Origin: Saccharomycopsis fibuligera x Saccharomycopsis cf. fibuligera
Taxonomy: Eukaryota; Ascomycota; Saccharomycetes; Ascoideales; Saccharomycopsidaceae
Reading direction: 5' to 3'
Length of the DNA stretch: 64,000 nucleotides
Assembly (NCBI GenBank): GCA_001936135.1
Contig: CP012819.1
Location: 2,079,501-2,143,500 of the forward strand
The notes beneath the pieces are model-generated. The model was given only the letters and a program-made list of their open reading frames with translations, made no database searches and was not told the DNA's origin. Of the stretch, positions 20,531 to 30,676 are shown one piece after another (the stretch's first letter is position 1; every line of letters begins with the position of its first letter). Position numbers and translations under genes: made by a program.

Positions 20531-23500
20531 TAATACTAATACGTTAGTAAGTGATAATACTAGCAATAATAGTAGCAGTAATAATACTAGTGACAATAAC
20601 TTTACCCCACCAATAAAATTGGAAGATTACGATAGATTCACTCAACTTCCACCGCTGATAAATCAAGATACATCCATGACTAGCGCTGCTAATTCTAGCA
20701 ATGATCATTCCAATTATTCCTCTTACAGTTATGCCAATAATACTTCAAATACTTCCTCCAATGATAATGTGTCGTCAATGTACCCTTCAAATCCATCTAC
20801 TGCCAATAACTCGCAAATCATTCCTCAGCAACACCATTTTCTGCAAGTGCAACTGCAGCAACCGTTTCAACAACAATTTCAACAACTAGGAAATCATCAT
20901 CACCCACTTGTAGCTAAACCCAGTGGGAATTTTTTCAATTCTTCTATGGTTAGTGATCAGCAACAACAGCAACAGCAACAAATAATTCATTCACCTTCCC
21001 CGGTGACGCCATTGAAGCGCACATTCTCTAATAGAGTAGTCAGCAACAGCAGCACCGGCAGCACAAATCAAAGATTTTCGCTGATGAGACTTGATTCAAG
21101 TTTTTCTGTTGGTGGCAGTGGTGGTGGTACCCATACTTCTACCCCTATTTCTCTTTCAAGAATGTCTACTCCCTCCCTTGATACTACCCCAAGTCACAAC
21201 AGCAATCACCACAGTTTGAAAAGCAGTGCATCGTCAGCAAACTTATCAGAACTCAATCCTTCTAGTCTCAAGCGCCGTCAAAGCTTAGGAAGAATCAATG
21301 AGCAAAGATTGTTGGAGGTGGCGGAAAAATCGCAAGCTGACAAAATTAATCTTCAAGACTTTGCCAAGCAATTGAGTGTCACAGCGACTAGTAAAAGTGC
21401 TGACTTTAATAACAATCTGAAACCATCCAATCCTTCGGACAGCGAAGCTGCTTCTAAAGACTACTCTGCTAAAGAACGCTCTAAGTCTATTTTTGCCTTG
21501 CGTTGTTTGCTCGACATTGCCGAAAAAGTCACAGTTCAGCAAGCACCAACTATCAATAATGTTAACGAAACTGCAACGCCGCGCGCTCTGATTTACAATT
21601 CTTACACATATTTGTGCCATGTATCAAACGTGACACCATTCGGACAGTCGGCATTGGGTAAGCTAGTACGGATTTGCTGGCCTGAGATTCAAACAAAAAG
21701 GCTTGGTACTAGAGGTAACTCAAAATACCATTATATTGGTATTAAGTTGAAACCAGACATTCGTAGAATGTTGGAACAATTGGCAGCAAATAATAACAAT
21801 TTTTTCAACAATAGCGGATACTGGATCAATCCTCCAAATTCACTTCCACCATCATTGCTCCCTGGTAGTGGTCAACCATTAAGTAGTAGTGGTGCAGGCG
21901 ATGGCAATGATGGTGGTGATGTATCGGTTGACGATAGTGTTATTTCTAGCGCAACGACTATCGCTACCTCCAGATCTATTGCAAACGGAAATAATAATGA
22001 GAATGGCAATGGCACTCATGAACCAATGCCGTCTTCAACTAATGGGAATGCTGGAACGTCAAATTCCAATACAAATATAAATACAGGTACAAATACAAAT
22101 ACAAATACAACCATCAATGCTAATACTAATACCAATATCAAAGGGCCAAAGCAATCCAAGTTTATGGAGAACTTGGTGCCGTATTTGTCCACTGTTACCT
22201 CTGATCTATACTTACAGTTGCCCCAGAACTCTGATGATGGCAATGTAGCTTCAATAAGCAGCGGTTTTCTTATTTCTAATAAACAATCTTCGCAATATCG
22301 TCGTCTCTTTGGTGGGAACAGCCTTTTACAATCATTCAAAACATTACTTTTGCAAGGTGATTGCAAAGCTTTTGTTAAGTTGCTAGTGGAACGAAATACC
22401 ACTAAATCAATTTTGTTTGATGTGGCCGTGTATTATAACATTTTAAAGAACTTGTCGATGCTTTGTGTACACGGTGTGAATGCACCGGTTGTACGAATTT
22501 TGAAAATTTTTGCAATGAAGTATAAAGGTTGCTTGAAAGATTACTTGTTGCTTGTTGATTCCAATGCCATGAATGAAAAAACAGACGCCAAAACAGATTC
22601 GAACAAAGGTTTTGAGTTTGACACTCAAAGAATCAAGTATGCCCAAATCTTTACTCTAAATCTCTCAAAGCTACTAAGTGCAGCTCAACTTGCATCTACG
22701 GTTGCGCCGTTCTTCAGTGACAATGATAAAGTACAGCAGTTACAGCGCACTTGGAAAATGCTTTTGTCCAACAATCCAGTCAGTCATGATCAAGCAAGCA
22801 ACGGCAATAGTGGGATTAATATTGTCAACAGCTCAATTTTAAACGCTATATATACGGAGATTGATGTCTTACAAGATCGCATTAAATGGAAGACAATATT
22901 TAAGGATATGTGGCCAGGATTCTTGGGCTCGCTTCTGGAAAGCATCAAAGAAAGTTCTTTTGCTAATAACGTCCAAACTGCAACCATTGACAAAGGTGAT
23001 CAGTTTGATATCACTAAGGAAGAATATAATCCAACTAGTAGCACTGAGACCAGCAGCATTAGCAGCGATAAAGAGAATGGTTTTGTAGGCAATATGAATA
23101 GCATGCATAATGTTAACGTGAACCATTTGAGCATGAGCATGGGCATGAATGTGGATAATATAGGAAACGCACAACAGCAACAACTATTCAATGGAAACTA
23201 TAACAGTAATTATTATGGTCTCGATGGGAATAATTACAGCGCTAACGGTCAGAATATCAACGGCAATGGCAATGGTAACTCTCGCAAGTCCTCTATCAAA
23301 GCTTCCTCTCGTGCTTCCGCAAAAAGTTCTACTACATCTGGCGCTAGCAACAGTACTGATCAGTTTTTTAATGAAGTTGATTTAACAGTATTGCAAAACC
23401 TATCAATTGTTGGTCTTTGTTCTTCACAATTACATGCCCTTAATCGCCACTGTCTAGCTCAGCTTGCGCAATTCTTACTCAATGAAGTTCTTGGCGCTTT

Positions 23501-23918
23501 TCCGGAAAAACCGATTCGTTTGAATTTACTTATTTTCAACTCACTAGCAAGCAAGGTTTTGAATCAATTGAGCATGTTTGAGCAATTTACATTTCCTGCT
23601 TCTGCTGATGACCCATTTGCATCTTCAAAAGCTCTTGCTCCTATTGATCCAAATGGAAATAGAAACGCCAATAATGACACTGCCAATTTTCATAATCATC
23701 TCAGTATTGCTTCTGAAAACAGTGAACCGCAGTTCATGACTTGGTGGAAAATTAAATGCTACATCGATGAGTTTTTGAAGTTTTTTGCAGAGATGCATGG
23801 AATGGAAGTTCTTGTGACCAATTTGCGTGCTACTGCTAAAGATGATCTTTCTAAAAATGGTGAAAAAAATGGAAATAAAGCCAAAGAAGTGGATTTTTTG
23901 GAAGAGTTTTTCATTTGA
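19680..23918 (+). CDS. RFX1: RFX1/CRT1-type winged-helix transcription repressor
   Basis: In yeast, Crt1 represses ribonucleotide reductase and other damage genes until the Mec1-Rad53-Dun1 checkpoint releases it; Candida relatives also affect filamentation. The first ATG is 19680 (MSNYNPHN), giving 1412 residues. About 600 N-terminal residues are low complexity: Ser run, long poly-Asn (about 236-300), poly-Gln, Ser/Thr with SP/TP sites (HSPSPVTPLKRTFS). The RFX DNA-binding domain lies at about 633-690, with SALGKLVRICWPEIQTKRLGTRGNSKYHYIGIKLKP diagnostic in order. A C-terminal helical region (about 820-1400) matches the RFX extended region. An in-frame CTG at 21588-21590 (PRA-CTG-IY) aligns with Thr or Ser in other RFX proteins (PRSTLY). 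Confidence 0.92.
20388..20600 (+). repeat. AAT/ACT microsatellite coding for poly-Asn in RFX1
   Basis: Trinucleotide run (mainly AAT with some ACT) inside the RFX1 coding region, producing an Asn/Thr tract with about 20 uninterrupted AAT units near 20478-20527. Length is likely polymorphic. Confidence 0.9.
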
Positions 23919-26900
23919 TGTCAAGTTTAGGTTGTCTTAGCAGCTAAAGAATATGACAGCACGATTAATGTTTTTGGGCATAAATGGATAGTAACGCTCC
24001 GGTGGCTGTTGTTTACGTTGTATTGTATTATACTATATTATATCAAACTATCCTTATAACATAATTCAAATGCATAGATAAAATGCAAAATTCAAAGCCA
24101 AGTAATAAAAATCTATTAATTCTTCTTAGTTCCGGTTATAATGATAATGAATTTTAGCCCTGTTTATATTTCCATTATACAACCAGAGACTAATAGGGAT
24201 ATTAAGAATGAACCATGAAAGATCCGAAAGATATAAAGCCGTTTTTTCTCTTTTCTTTCTTTTTATTTCAAATCTGACGAAGGCTTTTCTGGTGTGCATT
24301 ATGTTAATGATGCTCAAGACTTCATTCGTCAAGTAGTTTATGACATTATCATCTCTGTTTTCTTTGCGCGTTCTTTTCTTTGTTATTTTTAGAAAAAGTA
24401 AATTTCGGAAAAAATTTAAAAATTGTCAAAAATACATCAAAAATTAGGTGACAAATTCAATCATATCGCTATAAAATACTTGGCTTATTTTTTGTACATT
24501 TACGCTTTGCTATTATCGTCTTTTAAGAAATGCCTGCTAGCCAAATATTCTCCCTTTTTTTTTTTTTTTTCATTTTTTATGATTGCCTCATTACCGTTAT
24601 CTACGATTTTTTATCGGATATTTTTGCCATTACTATTATTTTCGTTTTTATATTATAATTCAGCTTGTCATTTTTAACACCTTTTTTCATTTGCTCATTC
24701 TTGTTGTTTATTATTATTACTATTTATTATAATACTTATTGTTTTTGCTATTACTGTCATCATTAATTATCTTGCTCAGCTTTTGTAATTGTTTGAATAT
24801 TCTTTTCTCAGTTTTCTAGTGTCCTAGCTCAAACTCATCCATATAATTAGTAGCATTGGCGATGTTGTTTTCAGTTCAGCATTCTGGTTTTGGCTTGGTT
24901 TTCTTTGTTGTATTTTGGCATTGGCTGTTATGCTAAGTTCCAGCTACAGCAGATACCAAATTAGCCTTTTATTATCCAATAAATTTGTGCTATACTTTTG
25001 GCCTACAGGATTTTGGTACAAGTTTTAGCTAATTTCCAGTTAGCAATTTTTTATTAAGATAATTTTTATGTATTTGCAAATTCATCAGATAAATATTTTT
25101 TTGGAAAAATCAAATCAATCTACATACAAGACTATCAATTTTAACTTTGCATGCTTCTTAATATAAAAGGTCTCCTAATTTCGTATAGGTGAAAAAAATA
25201 TATACATGTATTCGTATAAAAAATATGATTTTAGTTCTGTGTTTACATGATGATATATTTACTTGATTCTTTTCGTTACCTCGTAACTGTGCAGAGTCGA
25301 AGTGTTATGCTTACTTACTAATTTTATCTGCTTTCTGCACATTTCCGACTATAATTACTTACCGCTTCGAAAATAGCCACTTACGAGAGCTTTCTGAAGT
25401 CTACTTTTTTGGCAATTTCTACATTTATAATATTCACAAAATAAACGTCACACAGCATGTAATTTAAAGCCTTCTACTTTTGCGACACTATAGATATAAT
25501 TTCGGATATTTTCAATGTATAGTTTCGTTTTTATTTAGAAATAGACTTACAGACACAGGTATGCTTTAGTCCAATGTATTTTGACGTGAGGGGAACCCGC
25601 TTTCTGTCTACCTAACATATATATGTATGCCATGAGAAAATTTTGGGGCATAACGTTCTTGGCTAAGAAGGATAAAGCAAGAGATATACTGTCTTAGCAA
25701 CGTCCGTATCAATGATATAAAGTTACACATGGGTGTGCTATTTTTACCATTGAGAATAACTATTCAAATTATTTCAACAAAAAACTGAGTAAATACAGAA
25801 TGCAATTAATCTAATGTAGCATTGCAGTGGTTGAATCTTAGCTACTCAAAAATCCTGTAGGAGCTTTTGAATTTTCTACATAATTAATTTTAGAAAGCTG
25901 TTTATCTTGAAACGGAAAATGAGTTCGACTTTCAAGTTCCAGGCAGTATTTATTACAAACTGTTGATAATAGTATTCATAATGTTTTTTATCTTTTGAAA
26001 GCGTCATTATTAAAGTAGTAATTAATATAGTTAAGGAAAAAAAAATTATGGACTAGGAGCCAGCGGATAAATTGGCATCAAATCCGTATAATTAATGCCC
26101 TTCATGTTAATAAAGTTTGTTATAAAATTTACAACAGCTGCTGGTCTAATAAAACCATTACATAATTATACTGTGGGCCTGCAGTTGTCCTTGCTTGGCA
26201 AAGTACTTGGTTTGATGTTGATTTTAAATACTTTTTTAAAGCCTCAAGGCTCCAAAAAAAGCGGTCCAAAAATAAACTTTTATGATTGTGGTTCTACTGC
26301 GGTGTAATCAATTCTATTAATATCTAATTATAGCTATAATTACCAATAGTTATATTACTAAAATCACGTTATCATATTAATGTTTGTATTCAGAAGCAAG
26401 AGATTAAGTTTTAATGGATTCCTAATTAACTTTTATTTTCTCCACTGGGAATCTTTTAGTTAACAATTTACGAATAGCATCAGCTTTTAAAAACAAATTC
26501 AAGTAGTAGTCGAACTAATGTTCATATTCTCGTCCACAATTGATTGGTGGTTGAATGAAAATTTTTTACGGCAACTCTATCTCGTTATTTTCTTTTTACT
26601 CTGGGAACTACTGTATTATTCACTACAACAATCTGTTTGAAGTTGTGACTATATAACATCCTTGTAACTGTACATTTTCCATAACAGTTGACTTCTGAGA
26701 AATTCTAGAGACTAAAGAATAAAAGACCTAAATCAGTCCCCCTTGTAATAGCTCTGGATTTTGTTTTCTGCCCTAGTGCTAGCATGATGCATCCGAGCGC
26801 ACCACCGTGCAGGTACTGGAAATTATTGTCGTATGTAATATACTGCTATTTTTAAAATTAAAGTTCATAGAAAGATGTCAACATGAACGGCACACACGTT

Positions 26901-27203
26901 TCTTTGCTGCTATAGTAACTTTTTTAACTACGTAGTATACTCTAGCAACGGTGTGCCAAGAAAGTTCGTTGATGAATGACTATGTGTTTTTGTCATGTTT
27001 GCCGGACAATGATAAACAGGTCATGGAGTAAAGAGATCTAAAGCACCCAATTTATCAAAACAAAATTGTATAAATAAGGCAAAATACTCCCTTGAAAATT
27101 ATATTTCTAATGGAATAAAAAATTAAAGATCTATAAACTAACTATCAAGTGTTATATACACAAAAAAGCGCTTATTCAATCTAACTATCCTATTCTATCA
27201 AAA
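23919..27203. other. 3.3-kb AT-rich gene desert
   Basis: No convincing gene on either strand. The only uninterrupted frames are short and A/T-biased (for example 26095-26307). No long repeats, LTRs, tRNA or centromere-like inverted repeats were recognised by eye. The right end carries the TATA element of the downstream secreted-protein gene, and a short GC-richer patch lies at about 26765-26825. Confidence 0.55.
27069..27076 (+). promoter_or_regulatory. TATA box of first secreted-protein gene
   Basis: TATAAATA 135 bases upstream of the ATG at 27204. The paralogue downstream has the same octamer at a similar distance. Confidence 0.65.
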
Positions 27204-27692
27204 ATGAAGTTCACATCCCTTTTAACCTCCTCTATTTCATTCTTTGCCCTCCAATCATTTGCTGCTCCTATTCAAAAGACTGACGATGACGGTGCTGCAC
27301 CTGGAGCCGGTACAAAATTTGCACTAATGTCAATTCATTCTGCTAGCCCAGTTCACCTTTTGCCAATCAAAGCCGTTGACAGTCATCCATTTGTCTTTTC
27401 TGTTGGTGGCACTGAAGGAGATTTCCTTTTTGTCACTTTACAAGAAGATGGCTCTTTAAAAACAGATGACGGGAAGCTTGTTTACAATAAGCCGGACACA
27501 AAGGAAATTGGGTTTGGAACTAATGATGACGAAGTTACTAAAGGGTTTTATCTTGAGGAGACCGTCATGAAAAATGATGATTTCTCCTTCTTTGCTTGTC
27601 CTTCTGCTGAAGGCTATTCTTTGACTAGTTCTAGTTATGAGGGCTGTTATGGTATTAGTCTCTTATACAGTGAGGACAAAGATTCAAATTAG
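27204..27692 (+). CDS. Small secreted cell-wall-type protein, paralogue 1
   Basis: 162 residues. A signal peptide is clear: MKFTSLLTSSISFFALQSFA followed by A-P-I, with likely cleavage near the AFAA site. The mature domain has the pattern FALMSIHSASPVHLLPI ... SVGG ... VTLQEDGSLKTDDGKLVY ... GFYLE ... FFACPS ... GYSL, with two cysteines. This pattern is close to the next gene and resembles the beta-rich C-terminal domain of fungal PIR and Rhd3/Pga29-type wall proteins (DG-x-L-x-x-x-DGK, GF-x-x-x-x-x-L, F-x-x-C-x-S-x-x-Y). There is no PIR repeat and no C-terminal hydrophobic GPI signal, so it is probably soluble or loosely wall-bound. Family placement is from motif memory; function unknown. 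Confidence 0.8.
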   Translation: MKFTSLLTSSISFFALQSFAAPIQKTDDDGAAPGAGTKFALMSIHSASPVHLLPIKAVDSHPFVFSVGGTEGDFLFVTLQEDGSLKTDDGKLVYNKPDTKEIGFGTNDDEVTKGFYLEETVMKNDDFSFFACPSAEGYSLTSSSYEGCYGISLLYSEDKDSN

Positions 27693-29416
27693 TGGTTTTG
27701 TTTTCATGTTTTTACAAAGCTGACTTGCAAATTAGTTTGCATCATAGGCGGACTTCTTTTTTTATGTTTTAATCATGCTATAATTAATAATTTTGCTATT
27801 TTACTCTTTCTTATTTTACAACTTTGTTCTATTCGTTTATCGGTACTTAACTTTCATATAATGCAATGTCTTTACCCGGGGAATATTAAGCGTTTTTTTT
27901 GTAGTAAAGCGAACCATTTTCTGAATTTATGTCTGTCGGTACACTTTAGAATGTGTGAAAACTGTCGATACAATAATACTTGACTCATCCAATTAGGGTA
28001 AGGCTTCTCTTTTCTTACAAATCACTACTTTCGACTCTTACTTTCTCTGTATATGCTCTTTTCGGAAAGATCTTAATTGGTACTGCCATGGACGTCGCAA
28101 TATTTATCATCTTGTTTTAAATATTTTGTGAACTGAGCAAATGCGGCCGAAGTCAAATCTTGTAACTCTTTAGATCAACTATAATGTACATTTGTCTCTT
28201 TGCTGAGTATTATCTTATACAAAATTACTCTTGAATGTTAATCTGCCCAAGATCTTGTATTCAGGTTATTAAGTGTGCTGCTAATAGTTCTTTATTTTGT
28301 CGAATGTTAAGAAAATAACGACTTTTGACGGTGGCTTTTTATGTACCCTGCAGGGTCGTGGCTTAGTTAAGTGTACTTGAAGGTGTTTTTTAGTGAGTGC
28401 ATCATTCACCTTGCAAAAACCCACAAGTTCGGACTCTAACTGTACAGGCGTTCATTGAGCCTTTAGATTCACACAATGACCAATTCAAAATAGAGTCAAA
28501 TTGTTGATGATTATTTCAAACGGCAATAGAAGGGCGTTCCAGTTTTATGCCGGGACGAATCTATCTCCGCCGTATTCCGAGTAAACCCTTATGACGTAAC
28601 CATTTCGAGAAATTTCGGTCACGCCAAAGCTTTGCATTACATTAGCTACTTTGCCTAACGCTTCAAAAGCAGGAACGTAACTACCAGTACATCAACTCAG
28701 CAACTGTAAAAAGGTTTTTGAGTTTTTTGCTTTTATTTACATCGCCACTGAAGTAGCATTAGCTAAATTTCTGTGAAAAGCTAAACAGTATATTGATTTT
28801 TATCTTTCCGGTTTATCCAAAGATTTGCCTTATAAATTCATGTTGTCACGGCACCGCAAAAACATAACATTATGGTACACAGAGTAAAATGCACTCAATT
28901 GAATTTACAGGCATTGTGACAAAATGACAATCATCGGAAGATTTGAATTTTATAGATTTTTTATAAATAGTAACGAGTTTCAATTTCCCTGGGAGTTTGC
29001 ATGCACGTTATTCCACATCCATGTGCATAATTATGCAGGTACTGCTAAGTTTCAAAGGTAAACCAGCTTTCAATATAAACGCAAAATTAAAAAAAGGAAA
29101 AATAAAAACGCACTCATGCGTCTACATGCAAGTTTTTTTTATTTCATAGGTAACCAAAGTGTTCACCAAACCGATAATGATATCACAGTCCACGGAAATG
29201 AATGGTAATGACAACCATGATTTCTAAATTTAGTAGTTAGTGGTCGTAATATGTTTCTGTCAAAATTTGTATAAATATCCACGAATCTTCCAAAATATTT
29301 CAACATTCAGGCTTTGAATTAACACCATCAACAAACAATAATTCAACTCTTTTGATTAAAATTGTCAATTAAATTTCCACTCACATACTATTTTACACAC
29401 ACGCAATACTACAAAA
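27693..29416. other. 1.7-kb AT-rich intergenic between secreted-protein paralogues
   Basis: No gene found. It contains a perfect 12-bp palindrome ACCCTGCAGGGT (28345-28356) and the promoter of the second paralogue. It is long for a yeast promoter, suggesting complex regulation. Confidence 0.5.
29270..29277 (+). promoter_or_regulatory. TATA box of second secreted-protein gene
   Basis: TATAAATA 147 bases upstream of the ATG at 29417, matching the arrangement upstream of the paralogue. Confidence 0.65.
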
Positions 29417-29875
29417 ATGCAATTTTCTGCTATTTTGGCTGCTGCTGTTTCCGTCTTTGCTGCTCAAGGTTTTGCTGCTCCAGTCTCACAAGACGCTGGT
29501 AAGAAATTCGGTCTTATTACCATCCATTCAGGTAGTAACTACCATCTTCTTCCTGTCAAAAGAACTGAAGTTAATCCTCAACTTTTCTCCCTTGGTGGTG
29601 CTGATGGAACAGATGTTATTGTCACTTTGCAAAAGGATGGTTCTTTAAAGACCGATGATGGAAAATTTGTCTACAGCTCCGACGAAGGTTTGGTTGGCCT
29701 TGGTGCTGGTAACAACATCACAGAAGGTTTCTACCTTGAAAATAACCAATTGAAAAACAAGGACTTTGGTTTCTACGCCTGTACTTCCGGTGGAGATTAC
29801 TCTTTGCTTAGCAAAGGTACCGAAGGCTCTGGATGTGGCAGTGTTGCTTTAATGTACAGTGAAGTCCAAAACTAG
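29417..29875 (+). CDS. Small secreted cell-wall-type protein, paralogue 2
   Basis: 152 residues with a signal peptide (MQFSAILAAAVSVFAAQGFA then A-P-V). The mature part FGLITIHSGSNYHLLPV ... LGGADG ... VTLQKDGSLKTDDGKFVY ... GFYLEN ... FGFYACTSGGDYSLL aligns end to end with the gene at 27204, roughly 45 percent identical by eye. GSLKTDDGK is identical. Two cysteines, no GPI signal, no Ser/Thr-rich stalk. Codon use (GGT, GCT, TTC, AAG preferred) is more biased than in paralogue 1, which hints at higher expression. Likely a secreted or wall protein of the Rhd3/PIR-C-like fold; role unknown. Confidence 0.82.
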   Translation: MQFSAILAAAVSVFAAQGFAAPVSQDAGKKFGLITIHSGSNYHLLPVKRTEVNPQLFSLGGADGTDVIVTLQKDGSLKTDDGKFVYSSDEGLVGLGAGNNITEGFYLENNQLKNKDFGFYACTSGGDYSLLSKGTEGSGCGSVALMYSEVQN

Positions 29876-30676
29876 GTTATGCGACGAAATCTTTTCAAGT
29901 TACAATCACTATAAAGCAACTTTTACCTTTAGCATTTTCTTTTTTCCTTTCTACATTTACAGCATGATACATCTTCCAAGATAATTGTTTCTTTCATCTT
30001 CACGATGGCTTCCTACTTACATTTTTGCATATATAATAAAAGATACTTTGCCCTTGGGCTTTCGAATTCGCTAAATTAACCTTATTTTTGCGTAGGCCGA
30101 TATGATTCCCTAAGTTATATTTTGCGGCAAATTAGAGCATATTGTAGTTTTTCTTGGCATGATGCCGCTTTGTATTCAAGTCTGTAGGTCGATGAATCAC
30201 AATTCGTGCCTTATTTGAAGCTTCTAACGAGTCATGGCACCTCTCTAGGAAGAAAAGTAGGTCTACAGTCAGTTGAGTCAAATGCAACAAGCACTCTGTT
30301 TCTCATTATGGTGAGATTGCTGATGAGAAATAAGTCATTGGTTTTCATTTGTAATTTTCGTTCTTTATATGAAATTGGTACTATATTACCTAACATAAAA
30401 CTGTTACCAACCTGTATGAATATGATTAGAAGCGCTAATGAGGACATACATATGTTGTCTTCAGTTTAAACAAAAGGTCATCTGACAAGTCACCTGACAT
30501 ATTCTATTGGGTGGTAGCAGCATTTCATTTATTTACTATTATTTGTTCTAGTATTTGTTTGTTTACTTTTCAGATGCCTACGTCAATATCAGTATCATCG
30601 TATTCTACATCACCTGTATTTTTCGGCTATCCTAAAGACACTCAAGAACACTACTGCCAAACACAACTAGTTTTCC
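29876..30676. other. Intergenic upstream of ORC5
   Basis: About 800 AT-rich bases. Overlapping short open frames on opposite strands (30206-30469 and 30232-30447) look accidental. No ACGCGT MCB element seen near ORC5. Confidence 0.5.

Noticed and set aside
20363-20596. Poly-Leu/Val minus-strand frame in RFX1
   Set aside because: Antisense reading of the AAT/ACT repeat that codes for poly-Asn.
26095-26307. 70-codon frame in the AT-rich desert
   Set aside because: Short, no family resemblance, no promoter features, composition like flanking DNA.
23919-27203. Possible centromere in the gene desert
   Set aside because: Only AT-richness and lack of genes support it. I saw no inverted repeats or other centromere marks; CENP-A ChIP would be needed.
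30206-30469. Short frames on both strands upstream of ORC5
   Set aside because: They overlap each other on opposite strands, are short and unrecognised.
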